Below, one piece after another: positions 1 to 6,559 of a DNA stretch of 8,227 nucleotides. Numbering within the stretch: position 1 is the stretch's first letter; each line of letters starts with the position of its first letter. A program made the translations under genes and the position numbers. The notes beneath the pieces were generated by a model that was given only the letters and a program-made list of their open reading frames with translations, was not told where the DNA came from and did no database searches. Origin of the DNA: Erysipelotrichaceae bacterium (GTDB lineage Bacteria > Bacillota_I > Bacilli_A > Erysipelotrichales > Erysipelotrichaceae); contig JANJWY010000203.1 of assembly GCA_024709285.1 (NCBI GenBank), positions 1 to 8,227 on the forward strand. Direction: 5' to 3'.

Positions 1-978
1 CAGACCTTCAATACGCAGACTTGTGGTACTGAAAAATTTTCTAAGCGACATTACGTGCTGATTGACCAAGATTTCCGTCGGTGCCATCATGGCTGACTGA
101 TATCCGGCATTGACAGCAGCAAACATAGCCATTGCGCCAACGATTGTTTTCCCGCTGCCGACATCCCCTTGTAACAGTCGCATCATTGGTTTCGGCAATC
201 GCAAATCATCCAGAATTTCATGAATGGCAATCAGCTGATCTGCAGTCAAAGAGAATGGCAGATGTTGGATAAAATCTTCGATCAAAGACATATCGAATAT
301 TTTCGGTGCTTTGTATCCTACCTGAAAACTTCTGCTTTTAAGCAATAAGGACATTTGAAAGCGCAGAAACTCCTCATATTTCAAAGATCTTCCTGCTTCA
401 CTGACATCCTGCAGACTCAATGGCAAATGCAGTTTTTTCAGAGCGTCTTTCCGATGAAGAAGACGGTATTTGTTACGTAAGGATTCCGGAACTTCATCTT
501 CGATCGACTCGAAGTTTTTCAAAATGACCCGTTGCATTATTTTTCGGATATCCCCTTGTTTTATTCCTTCTTTGAGCGGATACACAGGATATACGCCTAT
601 CAGCTGAGCCAGCGGTTTGAAATAAATATTCGAAGCCGTGATTTTTCCTTTGCCTTCATATCGGCCGATAACCGTCACAAGGCCATCTGGCGGGGTTTTT
701 AGCCAGGGTCGGTTAAATATTGAGATTGTATAACAATCGTGTTCTGTGCACATGGTAAACCGCGTTACACTGCGATTGCGTTGATAACGGACGGTTGACA
801 CAGCAGAAGTAATCGTTCCTTCCAGTGTTACATTCGAATTAAGCAGAAGCTGTGATTCATCCGTCTGTTGAATCACCTCATAACGAAAAGGATATAAACG
901 CAAACACTCTAACGCATTGCTTATATCATACAGTTCAAGTATTTCCCATTGTCTTGCCGTCAAATCACTCTTCTTCAT
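1..978 (-). CDS. recG: ATP-dependent DNA helicase RecG, N-terminal part (cut by window edge)
   Basis: This is the first 326 residues of RecG, the superfamily 2 helicase that remodels stalled replication forks and Holliday junctions; the full protein is usually near 680 residues, so the helicase C-terminal half lies beyond the left edge. The reading frame is open from the ATG at 978 to base 1. Residues about 30-130 form the OB-fold wedge region, opening with PFRYE (30-34) and closing with a YPVYPLKEG segment (130-138). A YEEFLRFQMSLLL stretch (201-213) precedes the helicase core, followed by LTADQ (244-248), Walker A GDVGSGKT (271-278) and motif Ia APTEIL (299-304). The wedge leader before PFRYE is short and lacks the Gly-rich hairpin (GIG-like) usual in RecG. 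The start has a Shine-Dalgarno AAGGGGAG at 981-988, rather close to the ATG. The gene follows fakA by 33 nt, the neighbourhood seen in Bacillota (yloV then recG), here without sdaAB/sdaAA between them. Confidence 0.95.
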   Translation of the reverse strand, partial: MKKSDLTARQWEILELYDISNALECLRLYPFRYEVIQQTDESQLLLNSNVTLEGTITSAVSTVRYQRNRSVTRFTMCTEHDCYTISIFNRPWLKTPPDGLVTVIGRYEGKGKITASNIYFKPLAQLIGVYPVYPLKEGIKQGDIRKIMQRVILKNFESIEDEVPESLRNKYRLLHRKDALKKLHLPLSLQDVSEAGRSLKYEEFLRFQMSLLLKSRSFQVGYKAPKIFDMSLIEDFIQHLPFSLTADQLIAIHEILDDLRLPKPMMRLLQGDVGSGKTIVGAMAMFAAVNAGYQSAMMAPTEILVNQHVMSLRKFFSTTSLRIEGL

Positions 979-991
979 AACTCCCCTTGCG

Positions 992-1013
992 AAAAAAGGG
1001 CAAATGCCCTTTT
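992..1013 (-). terminator. Short hairpin plus T-tract between fakA and recG (weak terminator or attenuator)
   Basis: On the minus strand the arms AAAAGGGC and GCCCTTTT (plus-strand 1006-1013 and 994-1001) enclose the 4-nt loop ATTT, and the T run continues two bases past the stem to 992. The 5' arm overlaps the fakA stop codon (1012-1014). The stem is short with only four G-C pairs, so I expect partial termination or 3'-end protection rather than a hard stop, and recG could still be reached by readthrough. Confidence 0.5.
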
Positions 1014-2634
1014 ATTCAACTCCGAAGATAAAGGAATACACAGGTTGATTGCCTTTGTGTACCTCGACTTCGGCTTTAAAGTTCTCTTTCAAATATGCAG
1101 TGACCAAAGCTGTTTCTTCATCCGTAGCATCTTCTCCGGTGATGACTGTGACGATTTCTGCATCGTTATTCATCAAATGGTCAAGCATCCGACACGCCGC
1201 TTCAATTTTATCCGGAATACTTACCACGATATGCTTTTCAACGATACCCATATAATCATTGGCTTTAATTTCTTTACCATCTATCGTCGTGTCCTTAATG
1301 GCATAGGTCACCTGCCCGGTTTTCACATGGGCGATGGCCGCATTCATTTCCTCAAGATTACTGTCAATATCCACTTCCGGATTAAACATGATGCAAGCAC
1401 TCAATCCTTGCGGAATCGTTTTCGAAATCAAAACATGGACATTCAGATCTTCACAAATCGATTCAGCCTGCTGAGCTGCCAAAATGATATTGGAGTTATT
1501 GGGCAGAACGATGATATGCTCGGCATTGATCGAACGGATGGCCGCAACAAAATCCTCTGTGGACGGGTTCATTGTCTGACCGCCGTTAATGACAACATCC
1601 GCACGTAAATCTTCAAACATCGTCTTGATACCGTCACCGGCACCAACCGCAACAATGCCGAACTTCTTGCGGGGTTTTTCAATTCCGTGACTGTGAGAAT
1701 GCTCAAGGATCGCGGCATGCTGTTCTTGCATGTTTTCGATCTTCAGCTTAACGAACTCACCGAAACGCTGTGCAAGATTTAACGCATCGCCCGGTGTCAA
1801 TGTATGAATATGTACTTTAACGAGATCTTCGTCTTGAACAACCACGATCGAATCACCCATACGTGCCAAATCGCGTTTCAATTTATCTTCTGAGAAATAA
1901 TCCATTTTCTCGTGTTCCAACCGCAGAATAAATTCTGTGCAGTACCCAAATTCTTCATTTGCCAAATCCAGCTGAGCGCTGGCATGGGTATCGATGTTGG
2001 CCATAGCTTCTACCGGTTTTCCGGCTAAAGCATAACGGAAACCTTCGAAAATAACGACCAGCCCTGCCCCGCCGCTGTCAACGACACCGACTTCTTTAAG
2101 AACGGGCAGAAGTTCTGGTGTATTCTGTAAAGAAATATGGGCCTCTTTGATCAATACATCAATAAATTCGATGATCGATGTATCCGGTTTTTTATCTACA
2201 TATTTAGCGGCATTGGCTGCACTTTCACGCAATACGGTCAGAATCGTTCCTTCAACCGGACGCATGACCGCTTTGTACGCAACTTCACTGCCACGAATAA
2301 ATGCAGAAGACATTTGCTTGGCATTGATTTCGTTGTGTGTTTCAACGCTTTGAAAAAATCCCCGGAAAATCTGTGACAGGATAACACCGGAATTTCCCCG
2401 GGCTCCCATCAACAATCCTTTGGATAAAATCTTAGCTATGTCGCCCAAATGTTCGTTATGTGCTGCCAAAACGTCTTTTACGCCAGCAGAAAATGTCAGA
2501 TGCATGTTGGTTCCCGTATCGCCATCCGGCACCGGGAATACGTTTAAGGCATCGATCTCATGATGGCGGTTGGACAAATGGTTCGCACCGCTATCAAGCA
2601 TCAGCTTAAACTGTTTGCCTGTTAATGTATTCAT
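1012..2634 (-). CDS. fakA: Fatty acid kinase catalytic subunit FakA (DhaL/YloV family)
   Basis: A 540-residue protein of the YloV/FakA family, about the usual length (near 550). FakA phosphorylates fatty acids held by a FakB (DegV-family) carrier, giving acyl-phosphate that PlsX/PlsY use in phospholipid synthesis; it is cytosolic. The N-terminal DhaL kinase domain (about 1-200) shows the Mg-ATP motif NVFPVPDGDTGTNM (31-44, acidic residues D37 and D39), GARGNSGVILSQIFRGF (77-93) and VDSGGAG (185-191). A middle domain starts near FGYCTEF (229-235) and contains KVHIHT (273-278). C232, H275 and H277 are spaced like the metal-binding Cys/His set I recall from the Staphylococcus aureus FakA structure; that match is from memory. 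The C-terminal 200 residues form the third, DegV-like region. The ATG at 2634 is preceded by AGGTGA (2638-2643), 10 nt after the asp23 stop, so the two are almost surely co-transcribed. No FakB gene lies in the window. Older annotations call such genes dihydroxyacetone kinase-like; the lack of a DhaK partner argues against that role. Confidence 0.93.
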   Translation of the reverse strand: MNTLTGKQFKLMLDSGANHLSNRHHEIDALNVFPVPDGDTGTNMHLTFSAGVKDVLAAHNEHLGDIAKILSKGLLMGARGNSGVILSQIFRGFFQSVETHNEINAKQMSSAFIRGSEVAYKAVMRPVEGTILTVLRESAANAAKYVDKKPDTSIIEFIDVLIKEAHISLQNTPELLPVLKEVGVVDSGGAGLVVIFEGFRYALAGKPVEAMANIDTHASAQLDLANEEFGYCTEFILRLEHEKMDYFSEDKLKRDLARMGDSIVVVQDEDLVKVHIHTLTPGDALNLAQRFGEFVKLKIENMQEQHAAILEHSHSHGIEKPRKKFGIVAVGAGDGIKTMFEDLRADVVINGGQTMNPSTEDFVAAIRSINAEHIIVLPNNSNIILAAQQAESICEDLNVHVLISKTIPQGLSACIMFNPEVDIDSNLEEMNAAIAHVKTGQVTYAIKDTTIDGKEIKANDYMGIVEKHIVVSIPDKIEAACRMLDHLMNNDAEIVTVITGEDATDEETALVTAYLKENFKAEVEVHKGNQPVYSFIFGVE

Positions 2635-2644
2635 AGTTCACCTA

Positions 2645-3004
2645 TCAACCGATAACTTTCACACCTTGAACAAAGATATTGATCTTATCAAAATCCTGTT
2701 CCAAGGTTTTTTCAAGCATGTATTTCACTTTCTTTTGAACTTCAGCGACGACTTCCGTGATTTTGACGCCAAAACTGATAACGATATAAAGATCGAGTTC
2801 ATAACCCGACTCAGTTTTGCGTACAACGACACCGCGTGAATAATTTTCTTTTTTAAGTAATTCGGCCAATCCGTCTTTAAGTACTTTTTGAGATGCCATA
2901 CCGACGACGCCATAGCATTCGGAAACAACGCCACCGGCCAAAGTAGCGATGGCCTCTTCGGAAATATTTATATTTCCAAGGCTCGTACTTCTTTCAATTC
3001 CCAT
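2645..3004 (-). CDS. Asp23/Gls24 family envelope stress protein (YloU-like)
   Basis: A 119-residue protein, the normal size of B. subtilis YloU. Family features are all present: NINISEEAIATLAG (11-24), the YGVVGM turn (31-36), a beta-strand segment with GYELDLYIVISFGVKI (67-82), a helix TEVVAEVQKKVKYMLE (83-98) and the closing strand KINIFVQGVKV (107-117). There is no signal peptide or membrane segment. In staphylococci Asp23 is tethered to the membrane by AmaP and is linked to alkaline and cell-wall stress; AmaP is not seen here, so that role is carried over from the family and is not certain. The ATG at 3004 has a near-perfect ribosome site AAGGAGGA (3010-3017) and its own strong promoter just upstream, which suggests high expression. 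fakA follows 10 nt downstream, an arrangement conserved as yloU-yloV in Bacillota. Confidence 0.93.
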   Translation of the reverse strand: MGIERSTSLGNINISEEAIATLAGGVVSECYGVVGMASQKVLKDGLAELLKKENYSRGVVVRKTESGYELDLYIVISFGVKITEVVAEVQKKVKYMLEKTLEQDFDKINIFVQGVKVIG

Positions 3005-3030
3005 AAGAATCCTCCTTAAGTTGCAGAGTT

Positions 3031-3058
3031 ATTATAACAGATATTCTTTGTTCGTCAA
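3031..3058 (-). promoter_or_regulatory. Strong extended -10 promoter for asp23-fakA
   Basis: Reading the minus strand, TTGACG (plus-strand 3053-3058) is followed by a 16-nt spacer and a perfect TATAAT (3031-3036), with TG in the extended -10 position (3037-3039 reads TGT on the minus strand). Transcription would start near 3024, giving a leader of about 20 nt that carries the AAGGAGGA ribosome site. It sits 10 nt downstream of the divIB stop, in a 64-nt gap without a visible terminator. The match to the housekeeping sigma-A consensus is very good. Confidence 0.85.
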
Positions 3059-3068
3059 AGTACATGAT

Positions 3069-3845
3069 TTATTCGCCTTCACACGGACGGCTGCTATAAG
3101 CCCGATGCAAGGCATCAAAGTATATGCATTTGTTTGCAGGATTGATCTGATTGACAATGAGTTTGTACTCATTGATCAAATCCAGACCTTCAAAATCCGT
3201 ATAAATCTGATTGCCATCCGACATGATCAGACGGATGAGCGAATCATCATATGAAATCGAACTCTGATGGATTTCAGAAATAAACATCATGATACTGTCA
3301 TCTACCAAAGAAAATGAATCAACCAGTTTTTTCAACAGTTGTTCATCATCAAATCCACTGATAAGCGCATGTGTCGCTATCCAATCCAACTGACTTTCCT
3401 TTAGCACAATAAAATCTCCCGACTGAAGCAATAATGCAATCTTATCCGTGACTTTATATCCCAATATCCGATGTTCGGTTACTTCAATAGAGACAATATT
3501 CTGAAGTTTTGTGATACGAATATCCTTTATCCATGGGGAATCAGAAACTTTTTTGATGACAGAGCCTTTCGTTAACAGCCACATTCGATCTCCGGGAACG
3601 ATCTCACTTAAAGCGATGATTTCTTCATCACTTATGTGAATGTTGCCAGAAACACTGATGGATTTTACGCGGAAAAGATCTGATTTGTCAAGCCAGTAAG
3701 CGCTGATTCCTGTTACAACGATCAAAACAAGAAAAAACAATCGTCGGGTGTAAATTTTGATTAACCGCTGACGCTGGCGTAATTTTTTCTCTTTGATAGC
3801 TTGTGTTACCGCTTTGATGGATGCGGTATTTTCATAGGGCTCCAA
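3069..3845 (-). CDS. divIB: Cell division protein DivIB/FtsQ, POTRA-domain membrane protein
   Basis: A 258-residue bitopic membrane protein. It has a basic cytoplasmic tail (1-35, rich in K and R), one membrane segment (about 36-52, FFLVLIVVTGISAYWL), and an outside POTRA-like domain opening with FRVKSISVSGNIHISDEEI (58-76) and including SPWIKDIRITK (103-113). DivIB/FtsQ joins FtsL and DivIC in the divisome and supports septal peptidoglycan synthesis. The C-terminal part is poorly conserved, as is normal for this family. The start is a TTG at 3845 directly after an in-frame TAA (3846-3848). No ATG occurs in frame until residue 88, beyond the membrane segment, and GGAG lies 8 nt upstream of the TTG, so TTG is the best choice. 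The gene overlaps the 3' end of murB by 40 nt, implying translational coupling. The order murG-murB-divIB matches B. subtilis. Confidence 0.88.
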   Translation of the reverse strand: MEPYENTASIKAVTQAIKEKKLRQRQRLIKIYTRRLFFLVLIVVTGISAYWLDKSDLFRVKSISVSGNIHISDEEIIALSEIVPGDRMWLLTKGSVIKKVSDSPWIKDIRITKLQNIVSIEVTEHRILGYKVTDKIALLLQSGDFIVLKESQLDWIATHALISGFDDEQLLKKLVDSFSLVDDSIMMFISEIHQSSISYDDSLIRLIMSDGNQIYTDFEGLDLINEYKLIVNQINPANKCIYFDALHRAYSSRPCEGE

Positions 3846-4735
3846 TTAAACATCTCCACTTCTGTCAATAAGGTAATGCCACACTTTTCTCTGACTTTAG
3901 TCACTGTCAAATCAATGAGGCTTTTAACATCCTGTGCACTGGCATCTTGCAGGTTGATGATGAAGTTACAGTGCTTCACTGAAATCTGCGCTCCGCCATA
4001 CGATAATCCTCGCAATCCGGCTTCATCAATCAGCGACCAGGCATTTTGTGAATCCGGGTTTCTGAATATGCTTCCGGCACTTGGAAATTCCAAAGGCTGA
4101 CTCTCAAGTCGCCGTTTTTTGCGCTCATCCATCATCTGACGGATTTCACTCTCATCTTTAGCAGTTAAATCAAGTTCAACTGCCAAAATGATCCAATCCC
4201 GATTATGATGAAAAACGGATGTACGATAAGCAAATTCACACTGTTCATTTGAAATCCAACGGAAACTGTCGTCATCCAATATCAGTACCCGGCTGACATT
4301 ATCAATCATCGATGATTTATATGCTCCGGCATTATTGAAAACACAGCCGCCGACGGTCGCAGGAATGCCGCTGGCCCACTCCAATCCCGAAAGTCCGTTG
4401 CGTGCAGCAAATACACTTAGAGCAATGATAGAACTACCCGCCTCAGCAATCAATTTATTGTTATCGAAATACCAGTGATTCATCGTGCGATCCAGTCGAA
4501 TGATGACACCATGATAATCATCATCACTGCACAGCAGATTCGAACCTTTCCCAAGAATCTTATACGGGATTTCATTTTTCTTTAAAAATCCGATCAGCTG
4601 AGACAAAGTAAACATATTTCGCGGATAACTGACAAAATCAACCCTGCCTCCAATCCGAAATGTCGTCATGTCCTTAAAACTGCTTCCAACCTCTACCTGG
4701 CCATATATTTCCAGTTGCTCAGTCAATTGCCCCAT
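3806..4735 (-). CDS. murB: UDP-N-acetylenolpyruvoylglucosamine reductase MurB
   Basis: MurB is a cytosolic FAD enzyme that uses NADPH to reduce UDP-GlcNAc-enolpyruvate to UDP-MurNAc, the second committed step of peptidoglycan precursor synthesis. From the ATG at 4735 it has 309 residues, a usual length. Visible landmarks are MTTFRIGG (23-30), GSNLL in the FAD domain (64-68), the signature GIPATVGGCVFNNAGAYK (123-140), YRTS (170-173), PSAGSIFRNP (218-227) with the catalytic Ser at 222, and a C-terminal Glu in LLTEVEM (E292). The Ser-containing SAGSIF motif fits the Gram-positive form. The ATG lies 1 nt past the murG stop with AAGGA 11 nt upstream. A TTG three codons earlier (4744) is possible but would sit only about 2 nt from that site, so I prefer ATG. 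The last 14 residues or so run past the usual family end, inside the overlap with divIB. Confidence 0.95.
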   Translation of the reverse strand: MGQLTEQLEIYGQVEVGSSFKDMTTFRIGGRVDFVSYPRNMFTLSQLIGFLKKNEIPYKILGKGSNLLCSDDDYHGVIIRLDRTMNHWYFDNNKLIAEAGSSIIALSVFAARNGLSGLEWASGIPATVGGCVFNNAGAYKSSMIDNVSRVLILDDDSFRWISNEQCEFAYRTSVFHHNRDWIILAVELDLTAKDESEIRQMMDERKKRRLESQPLEFPSAGSIFRNPDSQNAWSLIDEAGLRGLSYGGAQISVKHCNFIINLQDASAQDVKSLIDLTVTKVREKCGITLLTEVEMFNWSPMKIPHPSKR

Positions 4736-4736
4736 G

Positions 4737-5807
4737 TTAATCAATTTCCTTCACCCATTCAGCCATTCTGTACAAAGCATCCGGCAACCCCAGCGTTTTA
4801 GCAGCTGCAGCCATGCTGAGACGTAATGTATCATTGCTTAACAGCTCATCGGCCACTTTCAGTAAACCCTGTTCAGTCAGATCTTTCTCTTCGATACAGA
4901 TGCTTGCCTTTTTATCCGATAGGGCCAAAGCATTATGCAACTGATGATTATTGGGAACATACGGCGAAGGAATGATGACAGATGCCACCCCTTTCGCCAG
5001 CATCTCCGCCGCCGAAGTTGCACCGCCACGGGCAATAAGTAAGTCGATTTCTGTCAAAAGTCTGATTTGATCGACAAAATCCACGATTTTAACATTTTCA
5101 GGCACGGTCAGATGTTCTGTAAATTCTTCAAAATGTTTTCTGCCGGTAGCTATGATGTACTGATGCTCACTCGAAGCTGCGATACCGATAAACTTTTTCA
5201 GAATTTCATTGACACTTTCCGATCCTTGCGATCCCATGACGATCAATGCTGTTTTCTTTTTCGGGTTCAGTCCCAATGTTTCAATCTGAGTACCGTCACC
5301 CGTCGTATTCAAAGCTACGGTCGCTCTTGGATTTCCGATCAGACGTACATCCTTATTTTTGAATTGATGTAAAGATTCCGGATAACTGACTGCAATCCCA
5401 TCGGCGAAACGGCTTAAAAAGATATTTGCCTTTCCGGCAATGGCATTTTGTTCGTGAAGCAATACTTTGACATTATTTATTTTGGCGGCAAGTACGACCG
5501 GAACGGTAACATAACCGCCAAATCCAATGACTAAATCCGGTTTCTCTCTTTTTATGATTTTATGGGCAGAAATAATCGCGCCAAACTGCCCAAAAAGAAC
5601 ACCGATTTTAGCAATCAGACTGCCTCTGTATCCTTTGTTTTCTATTGCGAAAAAAGTGTATCCTGCTTTAGGAACCTCCAATGCTTCCATTTTATCTTTG
5701 TTACCGATAAAAAAGACATCCATCGATGCCGCCTTACATGCATCCGCCAATGCAATAGCCGGAAATATGTGTCCGCCGGTACCCCCTGCTGTCAAACAAA
5801 CTTTCAT
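4737..5807 (-). CDS. murG: Lipid II synthase MurG (undecaprenyl-PP-MurNAc-pentapeptide GlcNAc transferase)
   Basis: MurG is a peripheral membrane GT28 glycosyltransferase that adds GlcNAc from UDP-GlcNAc to lipid I, making lipid II at the inner face of the membrane. The 356-residue protein is full length. Motifs are TAGGTGGHIFPA (6-17), GFGGYVTVP (95-103), HEQNAIAGKAN (118-128), GNPR (158-161), MGSQGS (191-196), the donor-binding RGGATSAAEML (260-270) and NNHQLHNA (286-293). The ATG at 5807 is chosen because GGAGGT lies 6 nt upstream (5814-5819) and the first residues MKVCLTAGGTGGH match the family. An in-frame upstream start at 5837 would add ten residues encoded by the -10 box and ribosome site, and is not credible. 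murB begins immediately after the stop. ftsW, murD or mraY, which often come before murG, are absent; instead murG heads the cluster with its own promoter. Confidence 0.96.
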   Translation of the reverse strand: MKVCLTAGGTGGHIFPAIALADACKAASMDVFFIGNKDKMEALEVPKAGYTFFAIENKGYRGSLIAKIGVLFGQFGAIISAHKIIKREKPDLVIGFGGYVTVPVVLAAKINNVKVLLHEQNAIAGKANIFLSRFADGIAVSYPESLHQFKNKDVRLIGNPRATVALNTTGDGTQIETLGLNPKKKTALIVMGSQGSESVNEILKKFIGIAASSEHQYIIATGRKHFEEFTEHLTVPENVKIVDFVDQIRLLTEIDLLIARGGATSAAEMLAKGVASVIIPSPYVPNNHQLHNALALSDKKASICIEEKDLTEQGLLKVADELLSNDTLRLSMAAAAKTLGLPDALYRMAEWVKEID

Positions 5808-5813
5808 AATCAG

Positions 5814-5819
5814 ACCTCC
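5814..5819 (-). promoter_or_regulatory. Ribosome binding site fixing the murG start
   Basis: GGAGGT on the minus strand ends 6 nt before the ATG at 5807. It decides against the longer upstream in-frame start at 5837, because it would lie inside that longer reading frame. Confidence 0.85.
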
Positions 5820-5825
5820 GCTAGT

Positions 5826-5834
5826 ATTATAGCA
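5826..5834 (-). promoter_or_regulatory. Extended -10 promoter of the murG-murB-divIB cluster
   Basis: The minus strand reads TGC followed by TATAAT (hexamer 5826-5831), a perfect extended -10 element. No good -35 hexamer is found 16-18 nt upstream (region 5848-5855 reads as A-rich), which is common for extended -10 promoters. The predicted start point near 5819-5822 falls at the edge of the GGAGGT ribosome site, leaving a leader of only about 12-15 nt. Confidence 0.7.
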
Positions 5835-5867
5835 CAATTATTTTCGCACTTTTGTGATAAAATTGTG
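5833..5867. repeat. Inverted repeat CACAATT / AATTGTG between the divergent promoters
   Basis: The perfect 7-bp arms CACAATT (5833-5839) and AATTGTG (5861-5867) flank the shared promoter core. The left arm is next to the murG -10 and the right arm overlaps the plus-strand -10. An inner imperfect dyad, TTTTCGCAC (5841-5849) against GTGATAAAA (5854-5862), matches at 7 of 9 positions. This could be an operator, but the arms are short and AT-rich, so chance is possible. Confidence 0.35.
5855..5863 (+). promoter_or_regulatory. Probable extended -10 promoter of the HAD hydrolase gene
   Basis: TGA followed by TAAAAT (5858-5863) matches five of six -10 bases plus the extended TG. No recognisable -35 is present at the right spacing. 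The predicted start near 5870 gives a leader of about 16 nt that contains GAGGT (5876-5880), 5 nt before the ATG at 5886. Confidence 0.55.
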
Positions 5868-5885
5868 TTAACAGTGAGGTCCGAT

Positions 5886-6551
5886 ATGGAAATACGATGT
5901 TTGATCCTTGATCACGATGATACCGTTGTGCAAAGCAGTAAGACGATTCATTATCCCGCTTTCTTGGAAACGATGCGTATTTTGCGTCCGCACTTAACTC
6001 CGCCAACCTTTGGTCAATATACTTCCTACTGTTTCGATCCCGGATTCATGAATATGTGTACAGATATATATTTGTTTGATGAAACTGAGCTGAAGATTGA
6101 ATATGCAATTTGGAAAAAGCACACTTTTTCCTCAATACCTACGTTGTATCCGAACATCGACGATCTGATTCGTGAATTCAAACTGAAAGATGGAATCATC
6201 GCGGTCGTCTCTCATTCCGAGAGCAAGGAAATCCGTCGTGATTACATGCATCACTTCGGTTTCGAGCCGGATATAATCTTCGGCTGGGATCAACCGGAAC
6301 ATTTACGCAAACCTCAGGCAGGCCCATGTGAGCATATCTTACAGAAATTCAAGCTTCAGCCCTCACAATGTCTTATGATCGATGATATGAAACTGGGACT
6401 GATCATGTCAAAGCAAGTTCAAATTCCTTTTGGTGCAGCTGGGTGGTCCATTGAAAGCAAACAAATTCAAGACTATTTCAAATCTGAAGCTGATCATTAT
6501 TTTGAAACGGTAAGGGATTTACATGACTTTGTATTAAAAAATAGCGCTTAG
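5886..6551 (+). CDS. HAD-superfamily hydrolase, phosphoglycolate phosphatase-like
   Basis: A 221-residue cytosolic HAD hydrolase of unknown substrate. The four HAD motifs are in order: motif I DHDDT (9-13, nucleophile D9 and acid/base D11), motif II with S109 in AVVSHS, motif III K142 in RKPQ, and motif IV with D166 and D167 in MIDDMKLG. A small helical cap (about 15-85) follows motif I, as in C1-type enzymes such as phosphoglycolate phosphatases. The usual DxDGT is here DHDDT, with Asp in the Gly position; the catalytic pair is intact. Similar DHDDT proteins occur, as I recall, in gut Firmicutes as an uncharacterised group. The ATG at 5886 is supported by GAGGT 5 nt upstream; the same frame is open further upstream, but only antisense to murG. 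The gene is monocistronic, divergent from murG and convergent with the reductase gene. The stop codon lies in the terminator hairpin. Confidence 0.85.
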   Translation: MEIRCLILDHDDTVVQSSKTIHYPAFLETMRILRPHLTPPTFGQYTSYCFDPGFMNMCTDIYLFDETELKIEYAIWKKHTFSSIPTLYPNIDDLIREFKLKDGIIAVVSHSESKEIRRDYMHHFGFEPDIIFGWDQPEHLRKPQAGPCEHILQKFKLQPSQCLMIDDMKLGLIMSKQVQIPFGAAGWSIESKQIQDYFKSEADHYFETVRDLHDFVLKNSA

Positions 6552-6559
6552 CGCTATTT
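6539..6559. terminator. Bidirectional terminator shared by the two convergent genes
   Basis: Perfect 9-bp arms AAATAGCGC (6539-6547) and GCGCTATTT (6551-6559) enclose a 3-nt loop TTA. On the minus strand the stem is followed by a T run (plus-strand A's 6536-6538), giving a good intrinsic terminator for the reductase gene. On the plus strand the tail is TTT then GTTTG, weaker but adequate. The HAD stop TAG (6549-6551) and the reductase stop TAG (6554-6556) both lie inside the hairpin. Confidence 0.8.

Noticed and set aside
949..1608. Open frame of 219 codons on the plus strand
   Set aside because: It lies antisense to fakA and the recG start, has no ribosome site of note, and its translation is Phe/Ile/His-rich with no domain; the opposite strand encodes clearly conserved proteins.
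3104..3116. Small GATGC/GCATC hairpin near the end of divIB as a terminator
   Set aside because: The stem is 5 bp, lies within the coding region about 35 nt before the stop, and has no following T-tract.
5808..5837. Ten-residue extension of MurG to an upstream start
   Set aside because: It would translate the -10 box and the ribosome site; the conserved MurG N-terminus begins at 5807.
5562..5885. N-terminal extension of the HAD gene to 5562
   Set aside because: The extra 108 codons are antisense to murG and run through both promoters; the family motif I begins eight residues after the ATG at 5886, which has a proper ribosome site.
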